Source: CAVVIH01 sp963748295 (GTDB lineage Bacteria > Acidobacteriota > Vicinamibacteria > Vicinamibacterales > 2-12-FULL-66-21). Taken from it: 64,000 bases of DNA. Made by a program: the position numbers and the translations under genes. Where the stretch lies: contig CAVVIH010000004.1 of assembly GCA_963748295.1 (NCBI GenBank), positions 62,001-126,000 of the forward strand. The letters are read 5' to 3'. Each line of letters starts with the position of its first letter. The stretch's first letter is position 1. Below the pieces are notes generated by a model. The model worked only from the letters and a program-made list of their open reading frames with translations. It ran no database searches and was not told the DNA's origin. Positions 9,306 to 17,673 of the stretch are shown piece by piece.

Positions 9306-10667
9306 ATGAGCGCCCCATCTCCACCTAGCGAGGCCGACATGACCCGACGACGTCACCTGACCCCGGAGTCGGAAGCCGCGGACGGTCCGATTCAGGAAAA
9401 CGCCGAGAACTTCTCGCTGCAGGACTTCGTCGGCCTCGGCCTCGGGTGGGACACCATCGAAGGCAAGGCGACGCTCTTCAACCCGGTGTTCGCGAACCTG
9501 GTGAACGACGACTTCATCATGCGCGAAGTCGTCGGCCAGACCGGCGCGCGCATGCCCGTGCGCGATCGCCGATCCGGTCAGGTCCGCGACGTGCTGATGC
9601 TCGGCTCGAACAACTATCTCGGGCTCGCCAACGAGCCGTACGTCATCGAGAAGACGATCGAGGCGGTGCGGAAATTCGGCATCGGCTGCGGCGGGCCGCC
9701 TCTCCTGAACGGCTACACCACGCTGCACCGCGAGCTCGAGGAGCGCCTCGCCGCCTTCAAACACTGCGAAGCGGCGATGCTGTTTTCTGCCGGCTTCATG
9801 GCCAACCTCGGTTGGGCGACCGGCCTGCTGGGCCCGAGCGATGTGCTGGTCTACGACTCGCAGAGCCACGCCAGCCTGTACGACGCCATCCAGCTGGGCA
9901 GGTTCGAGGCGGTGCACTTCAATCACAACGACATGGATCACCTGCGCCGCCGCCTGATGCAGGTGCGCTGGAAACACGCCTTCACGAATGTGATCGTCTG
10001 TGTCGAGGGCGTGTATTCGATGGACGGCGACATCGCGCCGCTGCCGGAGATCCGGCGGCTGTGCAATCAGTACGCGGCGCTGCTGTCGATCGACGACGCT
10101 CACGGCACGGGTGTGCTGGGCGAGCGCGGCGGCGGAACGCCCGAGCACTTCGGCATGGACGGGCAGATCGACATCGTCATGGGCACGTTCAGCAAGATCT
10201 TCGCGGTCACCGGCGGTTTCGTCGCGGCCAAGCGCGACGTGATCAACTACATGCGCCTGCTGTCGCGGCCCTACATGTTCTCGGCCTCGCTGCCGCCGGG
10301 CGTCGTCGGCTCGGTGCTCGCCGGTCTCGACTTTCTGCGCGATCATCCCGAGCGGGTGAAACAACTCCACGAGAACGTGCATTACCTGGTCAAGGGACTG
10401 CAGGCCGCGGGCTTCCAGACCGACGTGCAGTCGGCGATCATCCCGATCCCCGTGCCGGCGCCCATCGATCTGCACCGGGTGATCAACCGGCTCTTCGAGG
10501 AGGGGATCTTCGTCAACGGCGTGGAGTATCCGGCGGTGCCTCGCGATCGCCATCGGATTCGGATGAGCGTGATGGCGACGCTGACCCGCGCGGATCTCGA
10601 CTACGTGATCGACAAGACCGCCGCAGTGGGCCGCGAGTTCGGCTTCCTCGGTCAGCCGGCGATCTGA
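9306..10667 (+). CDS. Alpha-oxoamine synthase (serine palmitoyltransferase / KBL / BioF-like)
   Basis: Encodes 453 residues from the ATG at 9306, which has AAAGGA seven bases upstream. A later ATG at 9339 with GAGG upstream is possible. A fold-type I PLP enzyme: LGSNNYLGLAN, GCGGPPLLNGYTTLH, cofactor-stacking SQSHASLYD, DDAHGTGVLG, and the Schiff-base lysine K297 in GTFSKIFAVTGGF. The family condenses an amino acid with an acyl-thioester and loses CO2, giving an alpha-amino ketone. An N-terminal extension of about 80 residues is longer than in BioF or KBL and resembles serine palmitoyltransferases. A TATAAT hexamer at 9302 overlaps the first start codon. It heads the plus arm of the cluster. 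Confidence 0.88.
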   Translation: MSAPSPPSEADMTRRRHLTPESEAADGPIQENAENFSLQDFVGLGLGWDTIEGKATLFNPVFANLVNDDFIMREVVGQTGARMPVRDRRSGQVRDVLMLGSNNYLGLANEPYVIEKTIEAVRKFGIGCGGPPLLNGYTTLHRELEERLAAFKHCEAAMLFSAGFMANLGWATGLLGPSDVLVYDSQSHASLYDAIQLGRFEAVHFNHNDMDHLRRRLMQVRWKHAFTNVIVCVEGVYSMDGDIAPLPEIRRLCNQYAALLSIDDAHGTGVLGERGGGTPEHFGMDGQIDIVMGTFSKIFAVTGGFVAAKRDVINYMRLLSRPYMFSASLPPGVVGSVLAGLDFLRDHPERVKQLHENVHYLVKGLQAAGFQTDVQSAIIPIPVPAPIDLHRVINRLFEEGIFVNGVEYPAVPRDRHRIRMSVMATLTRADLDYVIDKTAAVGREFGFLGQPAI

Positions 10668-10704
10668 CGCGCACAGACCGATTATTCCCGCGGAGGACAG
10701 CGGT

Positions 10705-12063
10705 GTGAACGAAACCGAGCGTCTTCTCGTTCTCTGCACCTCGGCCAGGTACGAACCTGACGAACGGGCCGAGGCGCTTCGCCTGGCCCAGACGGCCATC
10801 GACTGGGAGCTCTTCCACGAACTGGCGGAGCTGAATGCGACCGTGCCGCTGGTCTGGTCGAACTTGCGTGCGCTCGGCTGCACCGACCGCGTGCCGGCGT
10901 CGGTACGGACGCGCTTCGAGGAGCGCGCCCTGGCGGTCCGCGACGCGAACGAGGCTCGTCTGAAGAACGCACGCCTGTTGTTCGCGCGCTTCGCCGAACG
11001 GCACATCCCGGTCGTGATCCTCAAGGGCGTGCTGTTCGCGGAGACGATCTACCGGGATCCCTATTACAAGAAGATGAACGACGTCGACATCCTGGTACGG
11101 AAGCAGGATCTCGATGCCGTGTACGACATTTTCCAGGAGATGCGCTACTTCAGCGCGGCGGAGCTGGTGGGCGGCTCGCCGCGGAAGCAGGAGAAGTTCT
11201 CGCACCACGCGCCGCCGTTCTTCAGCCGTGACCTCAAGCTCATGGTGGGCACCCACTGGGGCCTGATCACGCCGCTCGCGCCCTACACGATGGACTACGA
11301 CGCCATCTGGACTCGAGTGGTCGATGTCGGTTTCTACGGGCAGCCTGCGAAAGCAATGGCGCCCGAAGACAATCTCCATCACCTGTGCGTGCACTTGCCG
11401 TACTACAAGTGCGGGCTGCGCGAGCTGGCCGACATTCACAACCTGGTGCGGCATCAGCCGATCGACTGGGGCCTGTTCGGCACCGAAGTCGCGAAGGCGA
11501 AGACGGAGAATCTCGTCTACCACGCGCTGTCGCTCGTCAACCGAATCTGGCCGATGCCGGAGCTGCGGTCGGCGATCGCGCGCGTTGAGCCCAGGACGTC
11601 GTACTACTTCCGCCACGATGCCGAGCGGAAGTGCGCGAGCGTGACGCGCCTCCTGCGCGGCCGCTCGACGCACATGTCGACGATCGAGAAGGCCTACACC
11701 GATCTCAACACGACGCGCGATGCGGGCGAGAAGTGGAACGCCTACGGGCGGATGTGGCGCGGCATGCTGTTCCCGCCGCGCGAGGACGTACTGAGGATGA
11801 ACGCGCTCGAACAGGCGAGCGGCCTGCGTCTGATGGCGGCGCGGATGATGATCCCGTGGCGCGTCTATCGTGTGTTCGCGCGGGACGTGGGCGGGGGCAT
11901 CTTCGTCGCGATTCTGGCCAAGTGCGCCTACGACTGCATGCGCACCACGGTCAAAGCGCCGCTCGCCGGGCGCGATCGCCGCGAGGAAACTTACGAGAGC
12001 TTCGCCCGCGACCTCGGCGTCACCGTGGCGCAGCTCGAGCAGCTCAAGAACGCGCTCGAATGA
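10705..12063 (+). CDS. Nucleotidyltransferase-family protein (NTP_transf_5 type)
   Basis: Encodes 452 residues from a GTG with GGAGG about nine bases upstream. The nucleotidyltransferase signature is IPVVILKGVLFAETIY, then MNDVDILV, with D126 and D128 as the likely metal-binding pair and H/L-rich helices after it (HLCVHLPYYKCGLRELADIHNL). This family occurs in polysaccharide, lasso-peptide and other biosynthetic loci and is thought to move a nucleotidyl or phosphoryl group to a small molecule or peptide; few members have proven activity. Its stop overlaps the next start as ATGA, so it is coupled to the second dikinase. Confidence 0.82.
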   Translation: MNETERLLVLCTSARYEPDERAEALRLAQTAIDWELFHELAELNATVPLVWSNLRALGCTDRVPASVRTRFEERALAVRDANEARLKNARLLFARFAERHIPVVILKGVLFAETIYRDPYYKKMNDVDILVRKQDLDAVYDIFQEMRYFSAAELVGGSPRKQEKFSHHAPPFFSRDLKLMVGTHWGLITPLAPYTMDYDAIWTRVVDVGFYGQPAKAMAPEDNLHHLCVHLPYYKCGLRELADIHNLVRHQPIDWGLFGTEVAKAKTENLVYHALSLVNRIWPMPELRSAIARVEPRTSYYFRHDAERKCASVTRLLRGRSTHMSTIEKAYTDLNTTRDAGEKWNAYGRMWRGMLFPPREDVLRMNALEQASGLRLMAARMMIPWRVYRVFARDVGGGIFVAILAKCAYDCMRTTVKAPLAGRDRREETYESFARDLGVTVAQLEQLKNALE

Positions 12064-14558
12064 TCGTCGAGCTGGACGCGATCCGGACCGAGGACCGGCC
12101 GCGCGTGGGCGGCAAGGCGGTTGGCTGCGCGTCGCTGCAGGCGCTCGGTCTGCCAGTGCCGCGCGGCGTGGTGCTGACGGCCGAGGGATTCGATCGCGTC
12201 TTCGGCGTCTGGAAGCCGCGACTCCAGGAGCTCTACCGGTCAATCCCGCAGAATTCAGACGAGCGGACGTTGCAGGCGCGCGCCGACGCGCTCAAGGCGG
12301 AGTTTCGCTGCGCGCCGGTGCCGCCGGACGTCATGCGTGCGCTCGAGCAGGCCGCGAGCCGGCTGACCGCGCCTCTGGCCGTGCGCTCGTCGGCGACGGC
12401 GGAAGATTCCACCGCGACCGCGTTCGCCGGCGTGTTCCACTCGGAGTTGAACGTCCCTCACGATCGCCTTGCCGACGCCGCCCGCGCGTGCTGGTCGTTT
12501 GCCTGCGACTGGGGCGTCATCACGCACGCGCTGCGCAACAACGTCGATCCGGCGCACGTGCGGATCGCCTTGCTGCTGCAGGAGATGGTGCCGGCGACAC
12601 GCGCCGGCGTGCTGTTCACCTGCGATCCGTCGGGAGCGCACCCGGACGAAGCGGTCGTCTCGTGGTCGAGCGGCACGGGCGAGGCCCTCATGCAGGGCGA
12701 GGAGAGCGGCGAGAGCGCGCGGATTCCGCGAGGCGGTCCGGCGCCCGCCGATCCGGTGCTGCGCGCGCTGCACGCCGCGATTGCGCCGATTGAAGCGCGG
12801 CTCGGCCATCCGCAGGACGTCGAGTGGGCCCTCCGCGGCGACGAAGTCGTGTTTCTGCAGGCGCGTCCGATCACGACGCTCGAACCGCGCCGCGAGAGGC
12901 CAATCGTGTGGACCCGCGAGCTGGCGGAGGAGCGATTTCCGCGCCCGATCTCGCCGCTCGGCTGGTCGGTGCTGCAGGGTGTTCTCGGCGTCAATACCGA
13001 GACGCTCGCGAAGCGGTTCGGGCTGATCGCGCGCCGCCCGGACGACGTGGCGCGGACGATCAGGCATTACGTCTATTCGAACCAGAAGTTCTTCTCGATT
13101 CCGGGCTCGCTGCGCCCGAACCCGCTCGCGCACGTGCGCTTCGTGCCCGGGTATCTGTGGGAGGGGCTCAAGCTGCTCGCGTTCCTGCCGGCCGCCGGCC
13201 CGCTGGGCACGCGGCTGCTCGCGCTGAGCCGCTTGATGCGCGCCGCGATCCTTCCGCACGCGCGCGAGATTCACCGGACCTGGGATGCCCATCTCCAGAA
13301 ACTGATCGTCGAGATGGACGACTGCGACACGATCGACGTCACGGCTCTCAGCACGCCGCAACTGCTCGAGCACCGGCTCGCGATCGAACGGGTTGCGCGC
13401 CGCTACATGGAGCCCGACCTGGCCATCTACGTCGTCAAGATGGCCGCGAGCTATGTGGTGGAGCAGATCGGCGCACGCCTGCGAGGGCGGAAGGATCCGG
13501 GGTTCGTGACCGATTTGACCGCCGGGTTGACCGACAACCGCACGCTGCGCATGAGCGTGGAACTCGAAACGCTGTTCGAGCGTTTCTCCAGCGATCCGCG
13601 GTTGATCGAGCTGGTGATCGCGGGCCGGTTCGATGAGGCGCTCGCGAGCCTGGAAGGGGAGTCCGCCGGGGCGCTCGCCCACTTCATCCAGTTGAACGGC
13701 CACCTCACAACCAACTGGGATCTGCGCGAGCCGACCTGGGGCGAGGCGCCGCAGGTGATCCTCGGCCTGCTGCGCGGCTACGCGGCCGGCGGGACCGGCC
13801 GTCATCATCACGACGTGACCGCCAGGCAGAAGGCGCGTCAGGACGCGGCACGCCGCGAAGTGCTCGCGCGCCTGGGCGAGCGCAGCTGGGCGGCCAGGTT
13901 CTTCGACGAGGTGCTGACCACGCTGCACGACTTCATGCGCATCGACGAGGAGCACCACTTCTACGCCTCACGCCTCTACCGGCCGCTGCGCCGGCTCTAT
14001 GCGGAGCTCGGCGGGCGCCTCACGGCGCTACGCGTGATCGATCAGCCGGATGACATCTATTTCCTCGAGCTCGACGAAATCTACGGTGCGCTCGAGCGGC
14101 CCACGTTCACGCGCCGCTACCTGGTTCAGGCGCGGCGAGCCAGCTTCGAGCGTGCGGGAAAGGCACGGCCACCAGACCGGTTTGTCGACCAGGCGCCGCT
14201 CGTTCCCGAAGAAGCGGCGGGGGGCATGGGCGACCCCCACGTACTGCGCGGCGTGGGCGCGAGCCCGGGGGTCGCGTCCGGCCGCGTGCGCGTCGTCGAG
14301 ACGGCCGCCGACGTCGCCGCGTTCGTCTCGGGAGATGTGCTCGTGACGCCGACGCCGAATCCGGCGTGGACACCGATCTACGCGTTCGCCTCGGCGCTGG
14401 TGACGTCGACCGGCAGCACGCTGTCGCACGGCCTGGTCTCCGCACGTGAGTATCACCTGCCCGCAGTGATCGGCATCGCCGACGTGACGCGGCGGCTCGA
14501 GAACGGACAGAACGTCACCGTCGACGGCGACCGGGGGATCGTCTCCATTGAAGGTTAG
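12060..14558 (+). CDS. PEP-synthase-like / rifampin-phosphotransferase-like dikinase (copy 2)
   Basis: Encodes 832 residues; the start is the ATG that overlaps the previous stop. N-terminal ATP-grasp domain (1-290: VGGKAVGCASLQALGLPVP, LAVRSSATAEDS, closing VVFLQARPITT), a helical middle domain (about 300-720), and a C-terminal phospho-His domain with STLSHGLVSAREYHLPAV (H790). There is no C-terminal PEP barrel. The layout matches rifampin phosphotransferase (three domains, about 865 residues) better than PEP synthase. It is only loosely similar to copy 1 outside the ends, so the two probably act on different substrates or steps. It overlaps the HAD gene by 11 bases. Confidence 0.83.
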   Translation: MIVELDAIRTEDRPRVGGKAVGCASLQALGLPVPRGVVLTAEGFDRVFGVWKPRLQELYRSIPQNSDERTLQARADALKAEFRCAPVPPDVMRALEQAASRLTAPLAVRSSATAEDSTATAFAGVFHSELNVPHDRLADAARACWSFACDWGVITHALRNNVDPAHVRIALLLQEMVPATRAGVLFTCDPSGAHPDEAVVSWSSGTGEALMQGEESGESARIPRGGPAPADPVLRALHAAIAPIEARLGHPQDVEWALRGDEVVFLQARPITTLEPRRERPIVWTRELAEERFPRPISPLGWSVLQGVLGVNTETLAKRFGLIARRPDDVARTIRHYVYSNQKFFSIPGSLRPNPLAHVRFVPGYLWEGLKLLAFLPAAGPLGTRLLALSRLMRAAILPHAREIHRTWDAHLQKLIVEMDDCDTIDVTALSTPQLLEHRLAIERVARRYMEPDLAIYVVKMAASYVVEQIGARLRGRKDPGFVTDLTAGLTDNRTLRMSVELETLFERFSSDPRLIELVIAGRFDEALASLEGESAGALAHFIQLNGHLTTNWDLREPTWGEAPQVILGLLRGYAAGGTGRHHHDVTARQKARQDAARREVLARLGERSWAARFFDEVLTTLHDFMRIDEEHHFYASRLYRPLRRLYAELGGRLTALRVIDQPDDIYFLELDEIYGALERPTFTRRYLVQARRASFERAGKARPPDRFVDQAPLVPEEAAGGMGDPHVLRGVGASPGVASGRVRVVETAADVAAFVSGDVLVTPTPNPAWTPIYAFASALVTSTGSTLSHGLVSAREYHLPAVIGIADVTRRLENGQNVTVDGDRGIVSIEG

Positions 14559-15282
14559 GCTCACCACGCTGCTGTTCGACCTCGACGGCACGCTGGTCGA
14601 CATGCAGCGGCGCGGCCTCGAGCTGCGCTTCATGCTGCGCGCGTTCCGGCGCTTCTGGCCGGCGATTCATCCGTGGCGCTTCCGGCGGGCATTCTGGCAG
14701 GCGGCCGAGCGGCTGCAGGCGCACGGCAGCGCCAAGACCAATTACACGGTGTTCCTCGACACGCTCGCCCGGCATTCGCGGGTCGACCGGGACACGCTCG
14801 ATCGCATCGTCCGCGAGTTCCTGGTCCACGACTTTCCGCATCTCTCAGGCCACTTCGTGCCGATTCCCGGTGCGCGCGAGACGCTGGAGCTCGCCCGGCG
14901 GCTCGACTACCGCGTCGTCCTGGCCACCAACCCGGTGTGGCCGCTCGACGCGGTCCGGACGCGGCTGCACGCCGGCGGTCTGCACGACTTCGCCTTCGAC
15001 TTCATCTCGCACAGCGAGGTGATGACGTGCTGCAAGCCCGATCCGCGCTACTATCGCGAGCTTCTGGAACGCCTGCAGGCACGCGGCGAGGAGTGCTTGA
15101 TGATCGGCAACGATCCACGCAAAGACCTGCCGGCCAAAGAGGCGGCCATCAACACGTTCCTGATCGGCAACCATCCGCCCGACCCGCGGATGGATGCCTG
15201 CGGCACGCTCGAGGACCTGCGCTCGGGGATCGCGCGCGAGAGGGAGACATCATGGCTGGTAAACCGACGCTCATTTGTGTGA
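14548..15282 (+). CDS. HAD-superfamily hydrolase
   Basis: Encodes 244 residues from a TTG start (MKVRLTTLLFDLDGTLVD) preceded by GGGGGA. Motif I FDLDGT (D11 nucleophile, D13 acid/base), motif II in VVLATNPVW, motif III lysine in CKPDPRYY, and motif IV GNDPRKDL are all present. An inserted helical cap after motif I makes it subfamily I. Such enzymes are phosphatases or phosphoglycolate-type hydrolases; in this cluster it would remove a phosphate from an intermediate. It overlaps both neighbours (11 bases upstream, 31 bases downstream), so expression is tightly coupled. Confidence 0.85.
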   Translation: MKVRLTTLLFDLDGTLVDMQRRGLELRFMLRAFRRFWPAIHPWRFRRAFWQAAERLQAHGSAKTNYTVFLDTLARHSRVDRDTLDRIVREFLVHDFPHLSGHFVPIPGARETLELARRLDYRVVLATNPVWPLDAVRTRLHAGGLHDFAFDFISHSEVMTCCKPDPRYYRELLERLQARGEECLMIGNDPRKDLPAKEAAINTFLIGNHPPDPRMDACGTLEDLRSGIARERETSWLVNRRSFV

Positions 15283-15891
15283 CCGGTCCGGACGGGGCGG
15301 GGAAGACCACTCAGATCGCGCGCATCGGCGAAGCGCTCAGCAAACGCGGCAAGAAGAAGATCGTGCCGATGACGATCTGGGACATGCTGCTCGACCCGTC
15401 GACGCGGGGCCGCGTGGCGTTCAAGTCGCCATCCGAGCTGGATACGTTCCTCGAGATTCTCAGCCCGATGGCGCGCATGCTGTTCCTCGCCCATTGTCTT
15501 TATGCCGCGCTCGATCTTGCGCAGAAGCGCAAGGCGGACGTGATCCTGGCGAATGGCTACTGGTACAAGGTACTGGGCCACGGAAGTCGCGCACGGCGGC
15601 GATGCCGAGGCGATGCTCGATCTCATGAAGGTTTTCCCCGAGCCGGTCATCACTTTCTTTCTCGACATTGCGCCCGAAGAGGCATTCAATCGCAAGGCCA
15701 AGCTGTCCGGATACGAGACCGGCTTTGCCGCGGAGCGAAATCTGGAAGCGTTCACCGCCTTTCAGGCACGCGCGCGTCCGTCGCTGGAGCGGCTCGCGAA
15801 CGAGAAGCAGTGGGTCCGCCTGAACGGCAAGGAACCCGCTTCGGCGCTGTCGGAGACGATCGTGAACCGCATCGATCCGGCGCCATGTTGA
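15252..15891 (+). CDS. Thymidylate-kinase-like P-loop kinase, single-base frameshift
   Basis: Starts at the ATG at 15252 (MAGKPTLICVTGPDGAGKTT, P-loop with K18). The frame breaks at 15567-15570: AAGGTACTGGGCC would read YKYWATEVAH if one G were removed. The rest (GDAEAMLDLMKVFPEPVIT, FLDIAPEEAFNRKAK) continues in the next frame to a TGA at 15891. Repaired, the protein is 212 residues, the normal thymidylate kinase length. Both halves are well conserved, so a one-base sequencing insertion is more likely than a dead gene. It overlaps the next start by 7 bases. The substrate may be a nucleotide or, in this setting, another phosphate acceptor. Confidence 0.8.
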
Positions 15892-16802
15892 TCATCCTCA
15901 ACGAACGGGCCAGCGCGGGCCATGGAGCCCGGCGCTGGCGCCGCGTCGAGGCGGCGCTGAAGAACAGCGGAACCGTCTTCGATGTCGCCGCGACGCGCAG
16001 CGTCGAAGAGGCCGATCGCGCCGTGGCTGGCGCGGCGGGCCAGGGCCACGATGTGGTGGTGGCTGCCGGCGGTGACGGCACGGTCAACTGTGTGCTCAAC
16101 GCGATCATCGACAACCAGGCAGACGTGGCGCTCGGCGCCATCGGCCTCGGCTCATCGAACGACTTCCACAGGCCATTCGCCGATGACAAGCGGCTAGCCG
16201 GCTTTCCGGTACGGCTCGACCGCGCGCGGGCGGTTTGCGCCGACGTCGGCAAGGCAACGCTCACCGACCCCGCCGGTGCGACGAGGAGGCGCTACTTCGT
16301 GCTCAACGCCTCGCTCGGCGTTGTCGCGCAGGGCAACGCGTTCTTCAACGCGCCGGATGCGGCGCTGCGGGCGCTGAAGAAGACGAACGTCGACCTGGCG
16401 ATCGCATATGCGGCCCTCGTTTCGATCGGGCGCTTCGAGCCGATCGCTGTGAACGTGTCGCTCGACGACGGGCCGCTTCAGCCGCTCCGAATGACAGCAC
16501 TGGGCATCCTGAAGAAGGTCTATTTCGCGGGCGGCATGCACTACGACACGCCGGTTGCCGCCGACGACGGCTCGTTCGCGGTGAACGTGTGGGAGCCGAT
16601 GGCCCGCCGGTCAATCGTGGCGCTCATCCTTGCGCTGTACCGAGGGCAGTTCACCGGACGCGAGCATACCCAGGCCCATCGCGCGCGCCGCGTGCGCATC
16701 GTCGCCGACGCTCCGGTCGACTTCGAGGTCGACGGGGAGGTTTCGAAGGTCCGCGCGGCGGACGTGGAGATCGTGCCGCGGGCCGTGAGGCTGTGCGGAT
16801 GA
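15885..16802 (+). CDS. Diacylglycerol-kinase-family lipid kinase
   Basis: Encodes 305 residues. The nucleotide-binding signature VVVAAGGDGTVNCVLNAI (GGDGT at 62-66) and the later NASLGVVAQGN and FAGGMHYDTP segments identify the DAGK/sphingosine-kinase/YegS fold. The family transfers the gamma phosphate of ATP to a lipid hydroxyl such as diacylglycerol or a long-chain base. Next to an alpha-oxoamine synthase and SDR, a sphingoid or amino-alcohol lipid is a reasonable substrate, but this is inference. The start overlaps the preceding stop and its own stop overlaps the next ATG, so it sits inside the coupled operon. Confidence 0.88.
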   Translation: MLIILNERASAGHGARRWRRVEAALKNSGTVFDVAATRSVEEADRAVAGAAGQGHDVVVAAGGDGTVNCVLNAIIDNQADVALGAIGLGSSNDFHRPFADDKRLAGFPVRLDRARAVCADVGKATLTDPAGATRRRYFVLNASLGVVAQGNAFFNAPDAALRALKKTNVDLAIAYAALVSIGRFEPIAVNVSLDDGPLQPLRMTALGILKKVYFAGGMHYDTPVAADDGSFAVNVWEPMARRSIVALILALYRGQFTGREHTQAHRARRVRIVADAPVDFEVDGEVSKVRAADVEIVPRAVRLCG

Positions 16803-17650
16803 CCATGAAGAAAGATCGACGTGTCGTGGCGGTCGCGGGGATCGACGGTTGCGGCAAGACCTCGGTGATCCGCCGGTTTGCCGAAATGTGGCCCGAAGGA
16901 CATGGCGGCACGCTGTCGCTCACCTGTCCGACCTACCACCTGACCCCGAACGCGCCCTTCGCGCGCCTCTCGGAGCGGCTGCATCGGTTCTCACGCGCGT
17001 CGGACGCGCTCGGCAGCTTCGAGCTCAAGGGAGCGGCGCTGTATCTGCAGATGACGCTGCACGGCCCTGTCGAGCGCTGCCTGCTCGATGCATTCCGCCC
17101 GGCGTTCCTGCTCACCGAGCACCACTCGCTGGTCGATACGCTCGCCTACGGCCCAATCTACACGACGATGATCCGGAAGCATGCCGACCTGGCGCTGGAA
17201 GGGCGTCTGCGGGAATTGCTCGATTCGGGCTCGCCCGGAAGCTACGACGAGATCGTGCATTGGGCGGCGCAGCACGCCAAGGAGGCAGGCACACCCCCGT
17301 CGGTGTTCGAGCTCGGCCTGTCGCTGGCGACGATGCTGAAGCGGCCGCGAGCGGAGCTCGTGCCCGAACTGACGCGACGGTATGGCACCGGCCTGCCCGA
17401 CGTCCTGCTGCTCCTCGATGTGCCGGTGAAGACCGCTCTCGAACGCCTGCGCGCTCGCGGCGACTCGCAGGGCGAGCTGCACGAACAGGCGCCGCTGCTG
17501 GAGCAGCTGCGGCGTCTGTATCATGACGTCGCCGATTATCTGAAGCACGAGCACCCGGAGACTGAGACGTTCGTGATCGACGCGGTCTCTTCGGGCAGCG
17601 TCGATGACACGCTGCGGACCGTCATGCAGCGCGCCGGGATGACGATCTGA
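16799..17650 (+). CDS. Second thymidylate-kinase-like P-loop kinase
   Basis: Encodes 283 residues from the ATG overlapping the previous stop; a second ATG two codons on is possible. P-loop AGIDGCGKTS (K20) and a later LLLLDVPVKTALERLRARG, typical of the lid and base-binding region of deoxynucleotide kinases. It is about 70 residues longer than ordinary thymidylate kinase, with an inserted helical segment around 95-190 (SLVDTLAYGPIYTTMIRKHA). Two such kinases in one operon argue that they are pathway enzymes rather than housekeeping Tmk. It is the last gene of the plus arm. Confidence 0.8.
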   Translation: MTMKKDRRVVAVAGIDGCGKTSVIRRFAEMWPEGHGGTLSLTCPTYHLTPNAPFARLSERLHRFSRASDALGSFELKGAALYLQMTLHGPVERCLLDAFRPAFLLTEHHSLVDTLAYGPIYTTMIRKHADLALEGRLRELLDSGSPGSYDEIVHWAAQHAKEAGTPPSVFELGLSLATMLKRPRAELVPELTRRYGTGLPDVLLLLDVPVKTALERLRARGDSQGELHEQAPLLEQLRRLYHDVADYLKHEHPETETFVIDAVSSGSVDDTLRTVMQRAGMTI

Positions 17651-17673
17651 TTCCGGCTAGGTCGTCACGCCTA

